Source: Takakia lepidozioides (Eukaryota > Streptophyta > Takakiopsida > Takakiales > Takakiaceae). From it: a stretch of 64,000 bases of DNA. Positions 51,404-63,500 of the stretch are shown in pieces. The stretch is from assembly GCA_030704615.1 (NCBI GenBank), contig CM060734.1, positions 42,734,042 to 42,798,041 on the forward strand, written 5' to 3'. Both the position numbers and the translations under genes were made by a program. Below the pieces are notes generated by a model. That model worked only from the letters and a program-made list of their open reading frames with translations. It did not search any database and was not told the origin of the DNA. Within the stretch, counting starts at the first letter, position 1. Every line of letters starts with the position of its first letter.

Positions 51404-52136
51404 CGCCCCCCTAGCTGGTGCTTAGGTCCCTCTAAGTCCAGGTAGCCACAAGATATGATAGTGATTATAGCCTCACTAAGTCCTCCACCACTATCTCTAC
51501 TACACTCAAACTCGATAGATCAAGAGGCCGGGTGCAAGAGTTGCCGAACCCTCCTATGAACGTCACAGGGAGCTGCACACGCCGGCCCTCCCCTGACTGC
51601 CATGCAGGCCTATAGGAAGCTGACTCCTCCCAAAAATCCAGGGTGAAGCCCATGGGATACAACACTGCCCCACCAACCAGGACATCGTATGAGACTGCGT
51701 CTGTCACAATGGCCTTGGCTCGCATCACTGAGCCATCTGTAAGGTGATCCGGCCGTAGTCTGATAGCCAACTCACACCGTGTCATGCCCCGAGCCTGCTC
51801 CGATCCTCCCAGAGACGTCTGTATCTGGAAAGGACAAGGCTCCATATCCGCCTCCGTGAGGCCCAAGCCTGCAATAGCAGCTCTGCCCATCATCAATGGC
51901 TGAGCTCCCGAGTCCAACAAGACCCGCAGTGGCCGGTACCTCTTGCCTGCCGGTCCACTCAAACAGAAAATGCCATCCTGGTTGTCTAACATGACAACTC
52001 CAGGTGTCACCATGGCACGCTCAATGGCTGGCTTAGCTGGCAGCTCCATCAACCTGGCAGTTGCAGCTTGCCATGGCGCCGCCGTGGCAGTCTTGACCCT
52101 CAAATCCGAGGATCCCTCCGGCACTACACCTCCCAC
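51404..52136 (-). pseudogene. Retropepsin-like protease from a deletion derivative of the methyltransferase retrotransposon family
   Basis: The minus-strand frame 52,136-51,465 includes FCLSGPAGKRYRPLRVLLDS and GAQPLMMGRAAIAGLGL (catalytic Asp-Ser-Gly), then SYDVLVGGAVLYPMGFTLDF, the second protease strand. The last 80 bases and the polypurine tract (AGGGGGGCGATT, 51,413-51,400) closely match the 3' end of the element at 29.46-29.60 kb. This is the same family, with protease joined directly to the 3' end after an internal deletion near 51,548. It supplies the protease missing from the large copy. Confidence 0.75.
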
Positions 52137-52440
52137 TATCTCCGCAGAAGTCTGGTGTAAAAGAAATGACCAAGTGGCCGTGATTGTGCCTAAGTTCCGA
52201 AATTTGTTTTTGCATGAGAATTTAATTTAAATTAAACATTTTTTATTACCTTATAATTCCCTAATTCTTGTCACAACCTGAGTAGACCAGGCTGTAGACT
52301 CTATATAGACACCCCACCACAATCAATCTCTTTGTCAATCCCGATACCACTAACTAATTATAAATCATTCTCTCTCTCTTGGTTCTCTGAGATGATAGAA
52401 TCTTACGGCCCTGCAATTACCCTTCGGTATCTTTATCTCC
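52137..52440. other. No gene recognised
   Basis: AT-rich. A TC-rich tract (CATTCTCTCTCTCTTGG, about 52,367) occurs just upstream of the LINE fragment, and the similar tract at 53,465 accompanies PPR fragments. Confidence 0.3.
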
Positions 52441-52860
52441 TTCTCTCCTGAGGGCTTTGGGGCGGTTCAGGATGGGCTCCCACAACCTACAGATAGAGAC
52501 TAGCAGATGGAAAAATCTGCAGCAGGATGACCGCCTATGTCCGGCTTGCACAGGGCACAACCAGGAAATTGAAACTGAAGAACACTTCATAATCTATTGC
52601 CCTTTATACTATGAGATCCGTGGGAGATTCCATTGTCTATTCCGTGGAACCCAATCTCTCATTGAAATCTTTCACTATTTATGAAGATCAGAAATGCTTG
52701 GCAGCTTACTTGCACGAGGCGCTCACCCTTACACAATCACCCCAACAGTAGTTTCTATCTCTGGCTCTGGTTATGTTTCCTGTCATATGTTTTTTTCCAT
52801 TTTGTCCCATAAGCTCTATGAGCTTTCTGCGGCGTTATAAAGCACCATTTCATTTCATTT
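52441..52860 (+). mobile_element. LINE 3' end (RT C-terminal zinc region and 3' UTR)
   Basis: The frame at 52,457-52,684 reads GRFRMGSHNLQIETSRW, DRLCPACTG, IETEEHFIIYCPLYYEIRG and RFHCLF. This is the C-terminal zf-RVT-like region (CxxC ... HFxxxCPxY) of LINE reverse transcriptases. A frameshift and stop precede the tail (LAAYLHEALTL). The 3' UTR extends to about 52,860 and is shared with the inverted scrap at 892-951; the tail is also shared with 1,951-2,110. 5'-truncated, as is usual. Confidence 0.75.
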
Positions 52861-53570
52861 CTCTAAATTCTTCCATTCATCAAACCCTATAAGGTTTTAA
52901 TAAAAGACCCAAATGATGTAACTATATAGTAGATAAAGAGAATCAGCACAAAGAGAATCAGCCCTACCGGGAGAAATAAAACCCCGTTAGCAAAGGGAAA
53001 TAAAGTGACAACAAACAAATCAAGCCGATCTGGTCTAAGTACTGCCTGAAGTGGATCAGAGCCAAAAACCAAAAGGGGGATGAGTTGGAAAGAACAAGAC
53101 CATGAAGCTAACGGTCTCTAATCTCTATCCACCGCAAATAGACAACTTTTGCCCTTCGTGAAGGGTATAGAAACACATGCATAATTAAGGCTTCCATTGC
53201 CTTTGTTTTCAACTGGGCTGCAAGGCTATTCTTTTGAGATCTATGGTTCAAAATTGAAAGGGAGTACAGATGAACTGCCTTCCAATGTTTGTTTAATAAA
53301 AATGAAATTAGAAAGGCACAAAATCATGGTTAGCAGTATCATTACCTGGAAACAATGAATCATGAACAACAGGTAGTTTCCCTTCTCTTATGTTCATTAC
53401 ATGATCCTTCTGTAAACCATCCAGGGCAACTAGGGTTATTTCCTCTTTACCGCAAGATGATAGAATTCTCTCTCTCTTGGTTCTCTATAGGTCTGGAGTT
53501 GAAATATTGTGAGAGGCACCGCTCCTGCTGAATCTGATCAGTGAGGTTAGCTATTTCTTTGCATAGTTTA
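52861..53570. other. No gene recognised
   Basis: Short AT-rich frames only. A frame at 53,072-52,887 is hydrophobic but lacks any family resemblance. Confidence 0.3.
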
Positions 53571-53574
53571 TGAC

Positions 53575-54410
53575 ATTTTGCATCATGACAATGCACCATG
53601 GACCTCTTTGCCCTTTTCCAGAGCTGCCAGGCTTGCACACGCATCGCAAATGCACACAAATGTGATGTGGTTGGGCTTCACCCCTTCCCCCATCATTTGA
53701 TCATAAGTCTCCAAAGCCTTCATACCACTCTCTGCTACTCTCTGTAATCCAACAGGCATTCACCTTTTGCCTCCATTGTCCCATCATTGACTGGGGTCAG
53801 AAAAGTATTCATTCCACAGCCTCTCCTCGTCTCTATTACTTGTTTCTGGATACTTCCTTGTTGTCACATTGGCAGTATGTCAAAGTCACTCCAAACTATC
53901 AATGGTTCACTCAACCAGCTAACTTGCACAATTATGAAAATTTAGGGCCGATTGTGATAAGAGGAAAAAACAGGGTGAAATGTTTTGAAGAAGGTGCCTT
54001 CATTAGCAACGCTTGAATTTGTCAATTGTACCACTGCTGCTGCGGCTTCCAGTTGACCATCTACCCATGCAGATTTCTTATAGTTATCATTCCACAGGGA
54101 ATCATAGGTGATCTGGAGCTTGAAATCCGGCCCTCTTGGATGAATCTGGACCCACATCTCAAGGTTGAATCTGATGGGAGGGCAAAACATGCTGAAATAG
54201 GTCGAAGCAGAAGGTGCCCTCACCACATTGTCCTTGACCTTGTTTCATGATCCATGGAGACCTGCTAGCAGCTGACACTGACCAACCCAATTCTGAATTG
54301 CATCTGCTTCTCTCTGTAGTCCAATAGGCATTCACTTTTTTGTCTCCATTGTCCCACCATCGACTAGGGTCGAAAAAGTGTTCATTCCAAAGCTTGTCAG
54401 GGCCGAGTCT
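53575..54410 (-). pseudogene. PPR plus OSB-like composite fragment
   Basis: Read on the minus strand from the right: a WWDN-type half motif (ALWNEHFFDPSRWWDN-like, about 54,400-54,325), the PDF half (PDFKLQITYDSLWNDNYKKS then WVDGQLEAAAAV, about 54,150-54,040), FHPVFSSYHNRP (about 53,970), another WWDN-like half (53,850-53,760, with a stop), and then a PPR block (CTCTGGAAAAGGGCAAAGAG sense, 53,640-53,580). The order and spacing match the array at 46.95-48.65 kb in inverted orientation, so OSB-like and PPR pieces travel together. Confidence 0.5.
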
Positions 54411-54935
54411 GATGAGAGGGCAAACCTCTGTATGTGTTGCTTGTGTCTGTAGTCAGGTAATGTCCGATTGTATGTGAGAACCACCACGGTGCAGCTGAAC
54501 AAGCAGAGATTGAAACATGGCCTGCTAAGACCAAGCGATTCTCCCACGAACCTTGTAAACATCAGGAAGAATACCAAATCATGGTACTAAGAGCCCCATT
54601 TGCAAGATGAACAAACCTCTTCACATCGTACATTAAGAAAAGCCACACCTTGTGATTGCGGTTGTCCCACCATCTGCTGCGAGAGCTCCTGCTGTGTATT
54701 CATAATCTTTGAACGTCTCCATCTGCGAATTGCGATCGGCCTGTGAAACCCCTCCTGCGGTTCAAGAAATCAAGAAATGGGGCAGTTTGGGCAGTTTCGA
54801 AACACTTGGCGCGAAATTCTATTAGCGTTTTTCGGGCGGGCGGTCCGGGCAGATTCCAAAGAATTTGACGACGAAACGTGGCGACGATGACATGGTGACG
54901 ATGACGTGGCGACGAGAACGTGGCACTTTGGCACC
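54411..54935. other. No gene; short tandem GACGATGACGTGGC units
   Basis: From 54,868 to 54,925 a 14-16-bp unit (GACGA(T/A)GACGTGGC with variants) is repeated four times. The GC-rich segment (54,780-54,935) interrupts the edge of the neighbouring DUF7869-like fragment. Nothing else recognised. Confidence 0.45.
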
Positions 54936-55590
54936 CTATATCTGTTCTACGTAAACTAGCTTCCAACCTTCGGCCGTTGCTAGAATTATCATCGGGGTTC
55001 CGAGGTCTTTGTCCAACAATCTTTGTACCTCTCCAAATGAGATGGATTTCCTCCCTTCCATGGTCTCCAGTCTCCACCACTCAACAAGCACTTTTTTGTA
55101 ATTGATATTTTTTCTATCTTGAATTATATGGGATGAGGCCATTCCCAACCAAACTGGATACGTATGAGGATGCACAAGACAAACAAGGACGAAAAATCCA
55201 CTTTCAACGTCTTTGTATGGATTTAAGCCTTCTTTTGGACGACCACACCTTGGCCCACAATAATGAACAACCTCCTCAGCCTCATTGTCACTTGATTTGT
55301 CAGAGCAAGCATTAAATCCATCTCTCATGTGATTTTCCTACCATTTTGTTGAGGGCCAAAATCCTTACATGAGAAATTATCTGTATTATCATTTCTCTAA
55401 ATCCATATATTTTTTAATTCCAGTTTTGATAATAGATTGCTTTTGCACAACGTCTTCTTAGTCTCCCCAAACTGATGTCATGCTTAGGCTCAATGTGGAC
55501 CGGAAGTGAAGGGGATCCATCGTCAAGAGTCTTCCACATTTTAACTGAACCTTGTTTTGGAAGCCAGTCACAATCGGTTCGCAGATTAGC
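54936..55590 (-). pseudogene. Second, diverged DUF7869-type gene fragment
   Basis: The minus-strand frame 55,328-54,936 includes FFVLVCLVHPHTYP and YKKVLVEWWRLE, matching MLVRPYDPSTCP and FKKVKVEWWRP of the copy at 26.3 kb, and continues SFGEVQRLLDKDLGTP. Sequence at 55,580-55,440 corresponds to the segment at 28,150-27,990 (TGGAAGCCA, CTTCCACATTTT). Only the C-terminal part is present. Confidence 0.55.
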
Positions 55591-55609
55591 TTGTGCTACA
55601 CATACAGAT

Positions 55610-56748
55610 GTACAATTGTACCAAGTGTCATTCTAAACAATACCCTCGTGGACATGTATGAAGGGAGTTTTCGACAGTATGGCTGAATGAGATGTGGTGT
55701 CGTGGAGGGCGATGATTGCAGGATATGCACAGCAATAACGCGGGGTAGAGGCTTCAGAGACCTATGAGCAAATGATGGGGGAAGGGGTGAAGCCCGACCG
55801 CATAACGTTTGTTTGCATTTGCAATGCGTGTGCAAGCCTGGCAGTTCTGGAGAGGTGCAGAGTGGTCCATGATGACATCGTCACATCTAGAATTGTACCC
55901 AATGTCATTTTGAACACTGCCTTGCTGGACATGTATGTTAAATGTGAGTGCATCGAGGATGCAAAAGGAGTTTTCGGCAGTATGGCTGAACGAGATTTGG
56001 TGTAGTGGAGGGCGATGATTGCAGGATATGCACAGCAAGGGCGCGGGATGGAGCCTTCAGAGACCTATGAGCAAATGATGGGGGAAGGGGTGAAGCCCGA
56101 CCCCATCACATTTGTGTGCATTTGCAGTGCGTGTGCAAGCCTGGCAGCCCTGGAAAGATGCAAAGAGGTCCACGGTGACATTGTCACATCTGGATTTGTA
56201 CCAGATGTCATCCTGAACACTGCCCTACTAGACATGTATGTCAAATGTGAGTACATCGAGGATGCAAATGGAGTGTTCGACAATATTGTTGAACGAAATG
56301 TGGTGTCGTGGAGGGCGATGATTACAAAATATGCACAACAGGGGCGTGGGATGGAGGCTGTGGAGACCTACGAGCAAATGATGGGGAAAGGGGTGAAGCC
56401 CGACCCCATCATGTTTGTGTGCATTTGCAGTGCGTGTGCAAGCCTGGCAGCCCTGGAAAGGGGCAAAGAGGTGCATGGTTGCATCGCCAAAGCTGGATTT
56501 GTACCAGATGTGATTCTGGACAATACCCTTGTGGACATGTATGCCAAATGTGGGAGCATCGAGGATGCAAAGGGAGTGTGTTCGACAGTATGGCTAAACG
56601 AAATTTGGTGTCGTGGAGTGCGATGAATATTGTAGGATATGCACAGTAGGGGCGTGGGATGGAGGACTTGGAGACCTATGAGCAAATGATGGGGGAAGGG
56701 GTGCATTGAGGATGCAAATGGAGTATTTGACAACAAAATGTGGTGTCT
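55610..56748 (+). pseudogene. Tandem PLS-type PPR array, 303-bp units
   Basis: Units start at GATGATTGCAGGATATGC: 55,711, 56,014, 56,317 and 56,622 (last one cut at 56,748). Each 101-residue unit is a PPR P-L-S triplet: P (MIAGYAQQGRGMEAVETYEQ, MMGEGVKPD), L (ITFVCICSACASLAALERGK, EVHGCIAKAGFVPD), S (VILDNTLVDMYAKCGSIEDA, KGVFD). Units 2 and 3 form one 203-codon frame (56,015-56,626). Unit 1 has stops at TAA (about 55,737) and TAG (56,003), and unit 3 ends in a frameshift in the S motif. PPR proteins bind organellar RNA, one base per repeat. The near-identity of units implies recent amplification. No E or DYW domain is attached, so probably non-functional. Confidence 0.8.
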
Positions 56749-58150
56749 GACGAGCCTTGGTCGCGCGCGGCCAGGGTGACGGCATATTAGCCTAGGAGGT
56801 CGTGGCAAGTTGCGGTGTAGGTTGGGCTCAACGAACCGCCTACCCGGTTGCGGTAAGTGCAGGGGTCCGTGACAACTATGGACGGATCTAAACAGTCTAA
56901 CTTCCTACCGGCAAAGCAAAGCTTAACAACTCCACTTCACAGGGCGATTTGCGTTTCCTAGTCTTACGTTTTGTTTATGGGTTTTTCTACGTCTTTAATC
57001 GTAATTGCCTTCCAATTCTTTGTTTATTACTACTTCCTACATGCCTGGACTCCCAACACGCTTATAGTCGGGACGAACCTTCAAATCCCTTCACAAAACA
57101 AATCCTGAGCCCAGGGAGACGGGGATCATCTATCTCCCGCCCAATGCCCCCCCTAAATCCCGAGGTGGATGAGTTACAAACTCCTAGGAAGGGACCGGAT
57201 CCGCTTTCCCAAATCAGTCTCTCCTGCTTAGAGCGATCCAAGATTCAACCTCAATGGTCACTTCATCGGGTGAATGATAACAAATCAAACCTCTAGGTAA
57301 TTCCCGAGATCTAATAAAACAATGGCCGTTCCTTGGCCCAAGGCCCCCCAAGAATTACCCTGCTGAATAATAAAGAACAAATCATTACAACCTTCCTACA
57401 AATGCATGAAATTCGTAGAAATAGAGAATCATTGTAGGATGTTGGAGCTAACTAAATTACCCTCAAGGTACCAGGGGAATACCCTGGGAACGTCCTTATG
57501 TTGGGAGCATTGGGGAACCGCTCTCCACTTGGGAGCGCCCCTAAATTCCTATACCAAACCAATCAATAACGCATTAGCAATTTAAACAATCACCGGGCCA
57601 GGATGAATGAAATATGCCGCCCATCAGTTTCTCATCTGCTCGCCACCCTGGTGTATAAACAATGATTAAACATTCAGTGGGTCCCAGGGTCCATTTCCTA
57701 CGCCTCTTCCACCTACTTCCAATATAATCTGATTAATTTATGCAGGCGACCAGCCTAGAATGAAGTTGAAACATGTCATCTTCTACCTTCTGAAACCCCC
57801 CCAGGGATTCTCTTCTCCCTATCTCTGGGCTCTCTCTCTCTGCCTGTGGCATCTATACCCATGAGCCGTGCTTTAACAAGCCCCGAAATACATATCAAAC
57901 TAATGGCTTCACTAGGGCCTATCCAATGGTTCCAACCATTTCTTATTCTTTGCTAAAACACGCCCTCATTCCCATGCAAGAAGAACACCATGAATAGTGC
58001 ACAAGAAATCAAAGGCATAGGGCGAACCCCCCCTTAAAATACCCGTCCCAGGGACCAATAGTCCCCGGCGGGGTCCATTATAATATCCAGCGGTTAAAAT
58101 CGATACCCCGCGGCCAGCGCTACGTGGCGCGGCGTGACTAGCTCGCCGCC
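56749..58150. other. Unassigned insertion between two PPR fragments
   Basis: PPR homology stops at 56,748 and resumes, on the opposite strand, at 58,155. The segment begins TGACGAGCCTTGGTCGCGCG and ends with GC-rich GCTACGTGGCGCGGCGTGAC and CTCGCCGCCAGCG. I found no TIR, LTR pair or protein-like frame. A region at 57,000-57,900 is mildly pyrimidine-rich and non-coding. Confidence 0.35.
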
Positions 58151-58154
58151 AGCG

Positions 58155-58690
58155 ACATTTGGCATACATGTCCACGAGGGTATTGTTCAGAATGACATCT
58201 GGTACAATTCCAGCTTTCCCAATGCAACCATGCATCTCTTTGCCATTTTCCAGGGCTGCCACGCTTGCACATGCATTGTACATGCAAACAAATGTTATGT
58301 GGTTGGGCACGAGCATCGCGTACACCACACCTTTTCTAGAGATCCCAGGCTTGCATATGCATTGCAAACACAAACAAATGTCGAGCTTTTTTCTCCTCAT
58401 CTCTGCTATCTGTTTTTGTCAAAGTCATTCCAAACTACCACAGATCCACCCAACGAGCTAACTTACAGAATTCAATATGCATCTCAGGCCGAGTCTGATG
58501 AGAGGGAAAAACAGGCTGAAATAGGTCGAAGAAGAAGGTGCCTTCACCACAATGTCCTTGACAATTCAGTATGCATCTCAGGGCAGAGTCTGATGAGAGG
58601 GCAAAACAGGCTGAAATAGGTCGAAGAAGAAGGTGCCCTCACCACATTTGCCTTGACCTTGTGGCATGACCCATGGAGGATTTGACCATC
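58155..58690 (-). pseudogene. PPR fragment with adjoining OSB-associated repeat
   Basis: On the minus strand 58,310-58,150 reads ITFVCMYNACASVAALENGK, EMHGCIGKAGIVPDVI and NNTLVDMYAKC, a single L-S pair. At 58,490-58,650 the segment with GAGTCTGATGAGAGGG and CAGGCTGAAATAGGTCG occurs twice (about 90-bp period). It also accompanies the OSB-like fragments near 47.5 and 54.2 kb. Broken; no start or stop of a gene. Confidence 0.5.
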
Positions 58691-59060
58691 AACCCAAAAG
58701 GACCTCTTGTGTGTGCTGATTGTGTATGTAGTCAGGTAATGTTGGATTTAGATTTCAAATCGTTTATTTGGTCTGCCTCTCCGCATTAACATTTTGGTTT
58801 TCCATATTATTTGAAGTTATACATATGCCCAAGGTTTTATTGTTTATGGTGGACATTAGCGTTTTGATATAATAGATCCATTCTTTAAGAAAAAATAGTT
58901 GTCTGCATAAACTCAGTGACAAATATTATTGTTTTGAACAAAAGGTGTCTTGATAAGTATTGATGCGGATATAGTATACCAGGCGCCATAGCCGGGCCCG
59001 CGCAGGTACGACACGAGCGGCAGAGACGACGGAGCCTGCCTATTACCCACTGGACCCGCG
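58691..59060. other. No gene recognised
   Basis: AT-rich to 58,960, then a GC-rich patch (58,978-59,050, CGCGCAGGTACGACACGAGC) that resembles no feature I can name. Confidence 0.3.
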
Positions 59061-59821
59061 TACCACATGTCATTCTGAACTCTACCCTCGTGGACATGTA
59101 TACCAAATGTGGGAGACATTTCAGCAGATTCAAATACGTTTGTCTGTCTCTTGCTTTAGTGCATCAAGATGAAAGGTCTGGAAACTGGAAAGCAGGTGAA
59201 CACACACATTATCCAAAGTGGATTCATGCCAAGGATGCGAAGGGAGTTCTCAACACCATGCAAAATGTGGGTGCATCGAGGATGCGGAGGGAGTGTTTGA
59301 CAGTATGGCTGAATGAGATTTGGTGTGACCGTGGAGTGCAATGATTGCAGGGTATGCACAGCAAGGGCGCGGAATGGAGGCTGTGGAGACCTATGAGCAA
59401 ATGATGGGGGAAGGGGTGAAGCCCGACCACATCACGTTTGTTTCCGTTTGCAATGCGTGTGCAAGCGTGGCAGCCCTGGAAAAGGGCAAAGAGGTCCATG
59501 GTGACATCGTCAAAACTGGAATTGTACACTGCCCTGGTGGACATGTATGCCAAATGTGGGTGCATTGAGGATGCGAAGGGAGTGTTCGACAATATGGCTG
59601 AACGAAATGTGGTGTCGTGGAACGCGATGATCGCAGGATATGCCCAACATAGTTGTCATATGGAGGTCCTGCAACTATTTGAAGGAATACAAAAGAATGG
59701 ATTGAAGCCAGACAGTCTCACCTTTATATGTGTGAAATATGATGGCACATACAACTTGTTGGTAAAATGCAGAGAGAACATTCTGCTGCTCAGATGGATC
59801 CACCTGCCAGCTGCAGCATAG
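59061..59821 (+). pseudogene. PPR fragment array
   Basis: Contains an S-type piece (STLVDMYTKCG, about 59,078), a partial E-like piece, then a P-L-S unit from 59,341 (MIAGYAQQGRGMEAVETYEQ, ITFVSVCNACASVAALEKGK, EVHGDIVKTGIV). A small deletion before TALVDMYAKCGCIEDAKGVF shifts the frame. It ends NVVSWNAMIAGYAQHSCHME, then LQLFEGIQKNGLKPDSLTFI and a stop at 59,821. The last P motif (LFEGIQKNGLKPDSLTF) differs from the amplified type and looks like an authentic gene C-terminal repeat. Disrupted. Confidence 0.65.
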
Positions 59822-59879
59822 ATGTTTGATAGCAATTATAAATTCAGTGGAGGAGATGTCGTAGGGGCAACGACGCAAT

Positions 59880-60110
59880 GGCGTGAGCGTTGCACGTGAG
59901 CGCGCGAGCGTACGCTCACGCAGGAGTGACGTGGCGTGAGCGTACGCTCACGCCAGCTGACGTGGCGTGAGCCTGCACACACGCTGACGTGGCGTGAGCG
60001 TCATGTCAGCATGCTGATGTGGCGGTAAATGATGACGTGGCACTATCCGTCAACTGCCACGTCAGCATTAACATGCGCCGCCTATAACCGTGGATGGTCC
60101 TATGACCGTG
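59880..60110. repeat. Palindromic CG-rich repeats near the MULE 3' side
   Basis: GCGTGAGCGTACGCTCACGC and a near copy occur at about 59,935 and 59,909, each a palindrome. The unit GACGTGGCGTGAGC recurs at about 59,928, 59,960 and 59,985, with diverged copies GATGTGGCGGTAA and GACGTGGCAC to 60,040. This resembles subterminal repeats of DNA transposons. I could not define a TIR or target duplication. Confidence 0.55.
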
Positions 60111-60517
60111 GAATTAATGCAGGGAATCTTGCCTAAATAGAATCAAGACGAGCGTTGAGGCCTACAATTGCAGCATCCAACATTGTGCAATTACAAATGC
60201 TTGTTTCACTTTTACAATTACGAAGACGACAAAATATCCTCACAAAGTGTGCGCCATAAAGGCTGCCACGAGAAGACTTCCTCCCTCCTCAAATAACAAT
60301 GAGAGTTATGATCATCTTCAAAAGATGATTGTAGTGCATAGCGACAGCAAGACATGTAGACTTCGAACGGTGCAATGACAAATGTGCACTACCTAAAAGT
60401 TGTCACTCAGAGCTCACTCCGTATAGTTGGAGGCCATATCATTGCACAGCCGACGAATTGATGTGAATTACACATTTCAAATCATGGTCATCCACATACC
60501 ACATTACATAGTTCATG
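60111..60517. other. Probable 3' flank/UTR of the MULE transposase
   Basis: No protein-like frame. It lies between the CG-rich repeats and the stop of the SWIM-finger frame. Confidence 0.35.
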
Positions 60518-63500
60518 CTACCCATGTGTTGTATCCCGCTGCAAAAGAGTATCGACCTCGTTGAAACTCATAGTGGCCTGGTGAATGAAGTTGTCACGTT
60601 TGGGATCGCAAACCATCCTCCTCAAAAATATGAAATACAAATGTTTGCAGGGTATGAATTTACCTCTCTTGCCCAAACTGGTTGATAGCATATTCACAAA
60701 ATCAGGACATGTGCAATTGGGGAAATTGGAAACCGTGATGTCGTAGGTCCTGTCATGAACAGCAGATGTGGAAGTGATGATTGTGAATACCCGACCATAT
60801 CCTGGATCGGGTACTTCCGTGGTGCTTCCGACACGAGCTTGGAGCATTCTTGCGGACTCCACTTTGCCAAAGTGTTCAGCGGTTGGAGGGAAACGCCGAA
60901 CGAGCTTTCCATCTCGTTTGGTTGGCCACAAGTCAGGATTTGCCGGGGGGACCCGGGAGGACGCAGAAGTAGTAGCACATGCATGGAGTTGGGGTTGTCT
61001 CGCAAGGGAAAAACCTGCCTCCTCCAGCATTTCAATCTCCTGAAAGCTGAGATGTGTTCCCACCTTCACGGGCCAAACGGTTGGAGGAGATGGCTTCATC
61101 ACTACGGAAGGACGCACAGTTCCATGCACACATCTGGCACAATCATCTGCGCAGAACCAGAACTTGTGGTTCTTGGCTTCTGGTTGACCGTATGGACGCA
61201 TCAAGCCCGTGAAAGTCGGAGCAGGAGTTCGGGCACCACCTCTGGATATAGATGAAGTGCACTTCTCGAAATTAGTTTCCCTGATCGCTGTACATTTCAC
61301 ACGAGACCCGACACTTGTGCGTTCTATGTGCCAAACGTGGTCGGGGCATGCGGACTCAAGCACATCAAGGGGGTTGTTTCTCTCCTGCACCATTTCAGTG
61401 GCACGGTTTGATGCTGGAGCTTGCCGTCGTGTTGGAGGTTCCTCCACAATGGAGGTTCCGGACATGGAGCTGTCATGCAGGGGAACACGAGGCTTCGAGA
61501 AGTTATCACAGGTCTGCCCTGTGGGAATCTGAATCCGAACCAGGTGGAGTGTTCAATTTCCTCTTACAGGAGCCGAATCTCTCCTCCCCTTCAAGATGTG
61601 GAACTTCTAGAAACAAGTGGCGTTCCCTGGGCATACATGCTCACCGCCCGTGCTATCTTGATTGGATCCCCAGATCTGTTTGCAGCACGCAACATCAACT
61701 CCCATTTGTCCGGACCCTTGCCACCAACCCCACCTCGTAAGAAATCACGGTATCGGGTTTGTTGTTGCAAGGCACGTATCAAATCATCTGTTGTTGCCAC
61801 ATACAAATCCCGACCTCGTTTCCCAGACTGCTGCAACCATGCATTGTGCACAGTTTCTGCCAAATTGCAAGATGGCATGTCCGCCATTTCCTCAATGGAC
61901 ATGTTCTGCAAAGAGGATAACCACACTTCAGAATAGTGCACAGGAAACAACATAAAGAAAGCAATGAGTCAAAAATATGGAAAGCAAATGTATGAATAAA
62001 GCATGAAATAGAAGCCTCGTACCATTGTCATGGCTGCTCCCCACTGTCTATACCGGAAGTGCCAAAACGCCAGCCAATCTTCCAATGCTCTCATACTCTC
62101 AAGTGATGCAGCTCCAGAAGAGAACCACCAGGCACGAATTGTCTGGAACAAAGTGTCCGCCTCCTTCATTGTTCTAGCATCTTTGTACTCTTTGCACAAT
62201 TTACGGTGCTGAGTCTGCATCTCTGGTTTGATGTCCGACTTTGTATGTTTTTCCAGAGATTGTGTCCAATGGAATAGACATGTACGCTCTCTTCCTGGCA
62301 TAGGCACTTTTGGGTCGCCCGATCCGAAGACAATACGAACAGCATTGAAATTTGCTTGAGCACTATCCGCCATGAAACCTGCGAAATTTGGAGATGGCAG
62401 CCCATGGCAGCCCATGACACGTATCAGGGAATTCCACATGAGCTTCTGGGATTCCGTATCCTCGGATTGCATGTCACAAACTGCAATTGTCATAACTCGT
62501 TGGTACACTGGATCGTAGACATGACAAGCCATTGTCGTCCAATCCTTCACTCGTTTCACATGATCAAACATAAGAAAACAGTTTTGCAAGTCCCCAGTCT
62601 TCTGCATCCGCTTCACGAGGCTAACCCCACTGCCCTCCCAACAGTCGACATTTTGAAAAGAAAAACTTTGATGGCACCTTGACCTGGGAATACATTGTCC
62701 TGGATGTAATCGTACTTGCTCACTCGTTTCAATTCCAAAATATTGTCTATGTAGCCTCTGATCCCAGAGCCCATTCTCAATGCATTGATCTGATGCCGAA
62801 TGTTAGGTGAACTTAAAGTGGAGAAATGATCCATGACCAGGTCCAATGCTGCACCGTCAAGTTTAGTCCCCACAGAATCTCCTTCACTCAAAATATGGCT
62901 TTCCAAGAAGGACTTGCTTGCGCCAAGAGCAATTGCAGATGTTGTTGCGGATGGGTTTCTCCCGAACTCCTGTTTGATCAACCTCGATACTGTCTCAACA
63001 CTCTCCCTGTAATCCCCCTTCGAGACAGGATGGTTATGGAATCCAAAATGCACACAAGCTCTCGTCATTGTATTCAAACGGTGGACAACATAGTACATTC
63101 TTGCTCCGCAGAGCGCCAAGCAGGATGGCACAAGTTTGCAGAATTTGCAGACGAAAGTGTTTGCCGGTGGAGGGGCAGTCCCAGGCTGAAATGGATTTCC
63201 GCCAGACCCTCCCATTCGCTTTGATTATGAACCCCAGACTGAAGAAAGTGTCTGCAATTCAAATTATCACACCTAAGGTGTCCATTGCAAACTGTCCTCC
63301 TGAAAACAAGCTTGTCATCATTCTGAATATTGGATGTTTTTGTTCTGCACCACGGGTGCCCGTCGTGTTTCTTGTCCATTCCATGCATCATGATTGTTAC
63401 ACCTCCAACTCGCGGAGGAGGAGGCAGCTCGAATAGGATATCGCCATCAAAAGTCTCCGGCAAGAACTTCACAGGCACCTGCTTCAAAGATTCCCAATCA

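Noticed and set aside
56749-58150. A DNA transposon inserted into one PPR gene
   Set aside because: PPR pieces on the two sides are on opposite strands, so they are not halves of one gene, and no inverted ends were found.
61434-61460. CCTCCAC...TGGAGGTT similar to the 24-bp dyad
   Set aside because: The TG/CA core flanking the spacer is missing and it lies antisense to the MULE gene. Coincidental resemblance.
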